Origin: Hyphomicrobium sp. | Lineage (GTDB): Bacteria; Pseudomonadota; Alphaproteobacteria; Rhizobiales; Hyphomicrobiaceae | Assembly (NCBI GenBank): GCA_030598645.1 | Contig: JAUVPN010000080.1 | Location: forward strand, 1 to 9,256 | DNA length: 9,256 nt | Direction of reading: 5' to 3' | In this document: positions 6,910 through 9,256 of the stretch, piece by piece | Layout of the letters: each line of letters starts with the position of its first letter | Position numbering within the stretch: position 1 is the first letter of the stretch | Position numbers and translations under genes: made by a program | Notes under the pieces: model-generated | What the model was told of the DNA's origin: nothing | Database searches by the model: none | Seen by the model: only the letters and a program-made list of their open reading frames with translations

Positions 6910-7962
6910 TTAGCCCGCGCCACCCCGACCGGACTGCTTATCACGTTTCCCCGCCATCCGCCTCAGGGCGGCGAGTTCCCGGGCCCAGTGTTTCAGCGGG
7001 CGCGCTGGCGTCCCGCCGACGCGTGCTCCGGCAGGCACATCCTCTTTCGGGTGCGACGCGCCAGCGATTTGGGCCCCGCTGCCGACCTTGATATGCCCGA
7101 CAGTGCCTGACTGTCCTCCCATAACGACAAAATCACCAAGTTCGGTGGAGCCGGAGATGCCCGAATGAGCAACAATCACACAGTGGCGCCCAACAATAAC
7201 GTTGTGCCCGATCTGCACAAGATTATCAATTTTGGTCCCTTCGCCAATGATAGTATCCTTAAGCGCACCTCGGTCGACGGTTGAATTTGCGCCGATTTCC
7301 ACGTCGTCCTGGATCAAAACGCGCCCAATCTGAGCCACTTTGAAATGGCACTGGACGCCCATTGCGAACCTGAATCCATCCTGACCGATACGCTCACCAG
7401 CGTGGACGATCACTCGGTCGCCGAGCAGCGCGTGGGTCACCGTTGCCTGCGCGCCAATGTAGCAATCGCGCCCGATCGCCACGCGGTAGCCGACGACGGC
7501 GCCGGCTGCAATGCGCGTCCCTTGCCCGATCTGCGCCTGCGGCCCGATAACGGCGCCTGGTTCAACAACGACACCCGCCTCCAGCTCTGCCGAAGTATCG
7601 ATCGGTACTGTCGCACCGGCGCCTGCCACTTTGGGCCTAAGAGCGTCCGGATAGAACAGATTGAGAGCCCGCGCAAAACCGCAATAGGGCTCCGACGTCA
7701 GCAGCGCTGCAGTACAAGTTGGGACGCGATTGCCGAATGCCGGCAATACCAAGCAGGCCCCCGCATGCGTTTCGGAGAGCCGGCTAAGGTATTTGCGATT
7801 ATCGAGGAACGACAGGTCACGAACCGTGGCGTCGGACAGGGGACGTACATCCTTAAACGATTTTATAGGATCGGCACCCGAGCCCAGCTTGGCCCCCGTC
7901 GCCGTAGCGATATCGGCCAATGAGAACGGCCCGGCCCGCTCGAAGAAACCGGGATGCTCCAT
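6910..7962 (-). CDS. lpxD: UDP-3-O-acylglucosamine N-acyltransferase
   Basis: Third step of lipid A synthesis: adds a 3-hydroxyacyl chain from ACP to the 2-amino group of UDP-3-O-acylglucosamine, as a cytoplasmic homotrimer. The 350-residue protein has an N-terminal uridine-binding domain (about 1-115, including RDLSFLDNRKYL at 48-59), a left-handed beta helix of hexapeptide repeats (about 120-310) and a C-terminal helix (KHWARELAALRRM, 324-336) with a basic, glycine-rich tail. His253 in VQIGHNV matches the catalytic E. coli His239, and His290 in GHIKV matches His276. The loop ASHPKEDVP (302-310) differs from the more common SGVMxDVP wording. The start is the ATG at 7960-7962; a TTG three codons earlier is a weaker choice. 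Upstream ribosome binding is only moderate (GGCGG nine or more bases away). Confidence 0.96.
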   Translation of the reverse strand: MEHPGFFERAGPFSLADIATATGAKLGSGADPIKSFKDVRPLSDATVRDLSFLDNRKYLSRLSETHAGACLVLPAFGNRVPTCTAALLTSEPYCGFARALNLFYPDALRPKVAGAGATVPIDTSAELEAGVVVEPGAVIGPQAQIGQGTRIAAGAVVGYRVAIGRDCYIGAQATVTHALLGDRVIVHAGERIGQDGFRFAMGVQCHFKVAQIGRVLIQDDVEIGANSTVDRGALKDTIIGEGTKIDNLVQIGHNVIVGRHCVIVAHSGISGSTELGDFVVMGGQSGTVGHIKVGSGAQIAGASHPKEDVPAGARVGGTPARPLKHWARELAALRRMAGKRDKQSGRGGAG

Positions 7963-8068
7963 TCGATGCAACCGCCGCTTGGCGACGCTCCGTTCTAGTT
8001 TCGAAAGGCGCGGAGAGTGCCCCGCTAGTTGAACGAACGAATCTTTTCTTTCAGCCCCCTTTAAAGCA
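7963..8068 (-). other. bamA-lpxD intergenic region with possible hairpin
   Basis: This is the longest gap in the minus-strand block (106 bases). Minus-strand RNA can form GCGGGG/CUCCGC (8020-8025 with 8010-8015), six pairs including one G-U around a four-base loop, followed by GCCUUUCG. The U run is only three bases, so it is at best a leaky terminator or attenuator. A short GAAC, GAAC, GAAT run lies at 8031-8042 on the + strand. I see no clear promoter. Confidence 0.3.
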
Positions 8069-9256
8069 TTAAAAGTTGGTCTGGGCGCCGAACCTGAAGA
8101 ACTGAGTCTCGTCGTAGGACTCTTTCGTCAACACTTTGGCAAAGTCCATTCGAATCGGACCAACCGGCGAGGCCCACAATATGCTGGCGCCAACCGAGGA
8201 GCGAATTGACGAGCTATCCGCCAAGCAGATGCCCTTGTTGAAGTTGCCATTCGGACATTGCGTATTCAATTCATTTGCAAGTTCAGCAGCACCAAACAAT
8301 GAGCCAGCATCCGCAAACACAGCACCCTGAATCCCTAGATCATCCGGAACAAGCGGAATTGGGAAGCGAAGTTCGGCAGTTGTAGCCCAATACGTGGTGC
8401 CACCAAGTGAATCGTTCGTTAATAGATCGCGTGGACCGTAACCGGCACGCTCGAAGCCACGAACCGTTTCACCGCCCTTGAAAAAGGTGTCGAGGAGCCG
8501 CACGTCTTGGCCACCCCACCCCGTGATATGACCACCGATCGCACGGGTAACGAATTGGATATGTTCTGTAACTGGATAATACCCGCGAGCCTCGGCCTGC
8601 ACACGCGCGTACTGCACATCACCGCCGAGGCCAGCAAAATCAGTGCTTCCCTGGAACCAAACACCCGTTGTCGGATTCTTGGGGTGATCCCGCAAATCGT
8701 AGGTAAGTGTTGAGCCGACGGACGAAGTGTACGCTACGCCGGCAGCCTCCTGGATGGCGAGCGACGAGAAGGTGTTCACATCGAAGATTTCATCGCGCGA
8801 CAACCTGTAGTTTGTCTGCATCCATAGATTTTCAGTGAGCGGGAAACCGAGGCGCAAGCCTCCGCCCGATGTGCGACTACGAAAGCCCGACTCGCTCGTC
8901 TGATCGATTTCCTTGTGGAATAGATCAAAACCGGCGGCCAAGTTAAGGCCGAGGAAACGCGGCTCTGTGAAGTTTAAATCGACTTGGATACGATCAAATG
9001 AACCGGCAAGTTTCAGCCTCAAGAACTGGCCATTGCCCATTAGATTGCGCTCGGTAATACTGATGTCACCGATTACGCCCTCTGCCGTCGAGAAGCCCGC
9101 GCCGAACGACAATTCACCCGTCGACTTCTCTACAATTATCACGTCGAGCACAACACGATCCTGCACGGGACCAGGCCGGCGCTTAACCTCAACCTTTTCA
9201 AACAGACCAAGCCTCTCCAGTCGCCTCTTGGCTTTGTCAACGAGCAGAGGATTGTA
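8069..9256 (-). CDS. bamA: Outer-membrane protein assembly factor BamA, C-terminal part (5' end outside window)
   Basis: Core of the BAM complex, an Omp85 barrel that folds and inserts outer-membrane proteins. The frame is open to the right edge, giving the last 395 residues. The first 40 or so are the end of the last POTRA domain (RLERLGLFEKVEV, 12-24). The barrel starts with ELSFGAGFSTAEGVIGD (48-64) and contains the conserved lid-loop motif VRGF (265-268; 8453-8464) in GGETVRGFERAGYGPRD. The last block has SPVGPIRMDFA, and the chain ends in Phe, the usual outer-membrane C-terminal signal. The GTG at 9164-9166 is an internal valine. The only two cysteines (codons 8255-8257 and 8225-8227) sit nine residues apart in what looks like a surface loop, so a disulfide is possible. 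It is the first gene visible in the lipid A block, as in other proteobacteria. Confidence 0.96.
   Translation of the reverse strand, partial: YNPLLVDKAKRRLERLGLFEKVEVKRRPGPVQDRVVLDVIIVEKSTGELSFGAGFSTAEGVIGDISITERNLMGNGQFLRLKLAGSFDRIQVDLNFTEPRFLGLNLAAGFDLFHKEIDQTSESGFRSRTSGGGLRLGFPLTENLWMQTNYRLSRDEIFDVNTFSSLAIQEAAGVAYTSSVGSTLTYDLRDHPKNPTTGVWFQGSTDFAGLGGDVQYARVQAEARGYYPVTEHIQFVTRAIGGHITGWGGQDVRLLDTFFKGGETVRGFERAGYGPRDLLTNDSLGGTTYWATTAELRFPIPLVPDDLGIQGAVFADAGSLFGAAELANELNTQCPNGNFNKGICLADSSSIRSSVGASILWASPVGPIRMDFAKVLTKESYDETQFFRFGAQTNF

Noticed and set aside
7345..7923. 192-codon + strand frame opposite lpxD
   Set aside because: Antisense shadow of the lpxD frame with no recognisable motifs or ribosome binding site.
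8031..8042. GAAC/GAAC/GAAT microrepeat after bamA
   Set aside because: Only three units with the last imperfect; too short to distinguish from chance.

Overview
The window is a GC-rich stretch of an alphaproteobacterial chromosome, most likely from the Rhizobiales/Hyphomicrobiales. Three things point there: the order bamA-lpxD-fabZ-lpxA-lpxI-lpxB facing gltX-gltA, the use of LpxI rather than LpxH for the UDP-diacylglucosamine hydrolysis step, and protein wording typical of that order. This placement rests on recognised families and gene order, not on a database search.

Layout. On the + strand, gltX (glutamyl-tRNA synthetase, cut by the left edge just before its HIGH-type motif) is followed after 249 bases by gltA (type II citrate synthase). 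gltA converges on a minus-strand block across a gap of only 25 bases. Read 5' to 3' on the minus strand, that block is bamA (cut by the right edge; end of the last POTRA domain plus the whole beta barrel), lpxD, fabZ, lpxA, lpxI and lpxB. The spacing tightens along it: 106 bases bamA-lpxD, 63 bases lpxD-fabZ, 1 base fabZ-lpxA, 12 bases lpxA-lpxI, and a 4-base ATGA overlap lpxI-lpxB. This is the usual arrangement of a single envelope operon.

How the genes work together. LpxA, LpxD, LpxI and LpxB carry out steps of the Raetz lipid A pathway: first acylation, second acylation, diphosphate cleavage and disaccharide formation. LpxC, between LpxA and LpxD, is not in the window. FabZ draws on the same 3-hydroxyacyl-ACP pool for fatty acid elongation. 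BamA inserts outer-membrane barrel proteins. GltX and GltA are unrelated housekeeping enzymes.

No gene-free stretch reaches 300 bases, and I see no mobile element, CRISPR array, tRNA or rRNA. I found no undescribed multi-gene system. The most unusual feature is LpxI: it is 424 residues long against the usual roughly 270-290, and the extra C-terminal part looks like a degenerate second copy of its own C-terminal catalytic domain. A second oddity is an isoleucine in LpxA where the family normally has a conserved active-site histidine. Smaller observations concern a 14-base perfect palindrome after gltX and candidate hairpins at two gene junctions.
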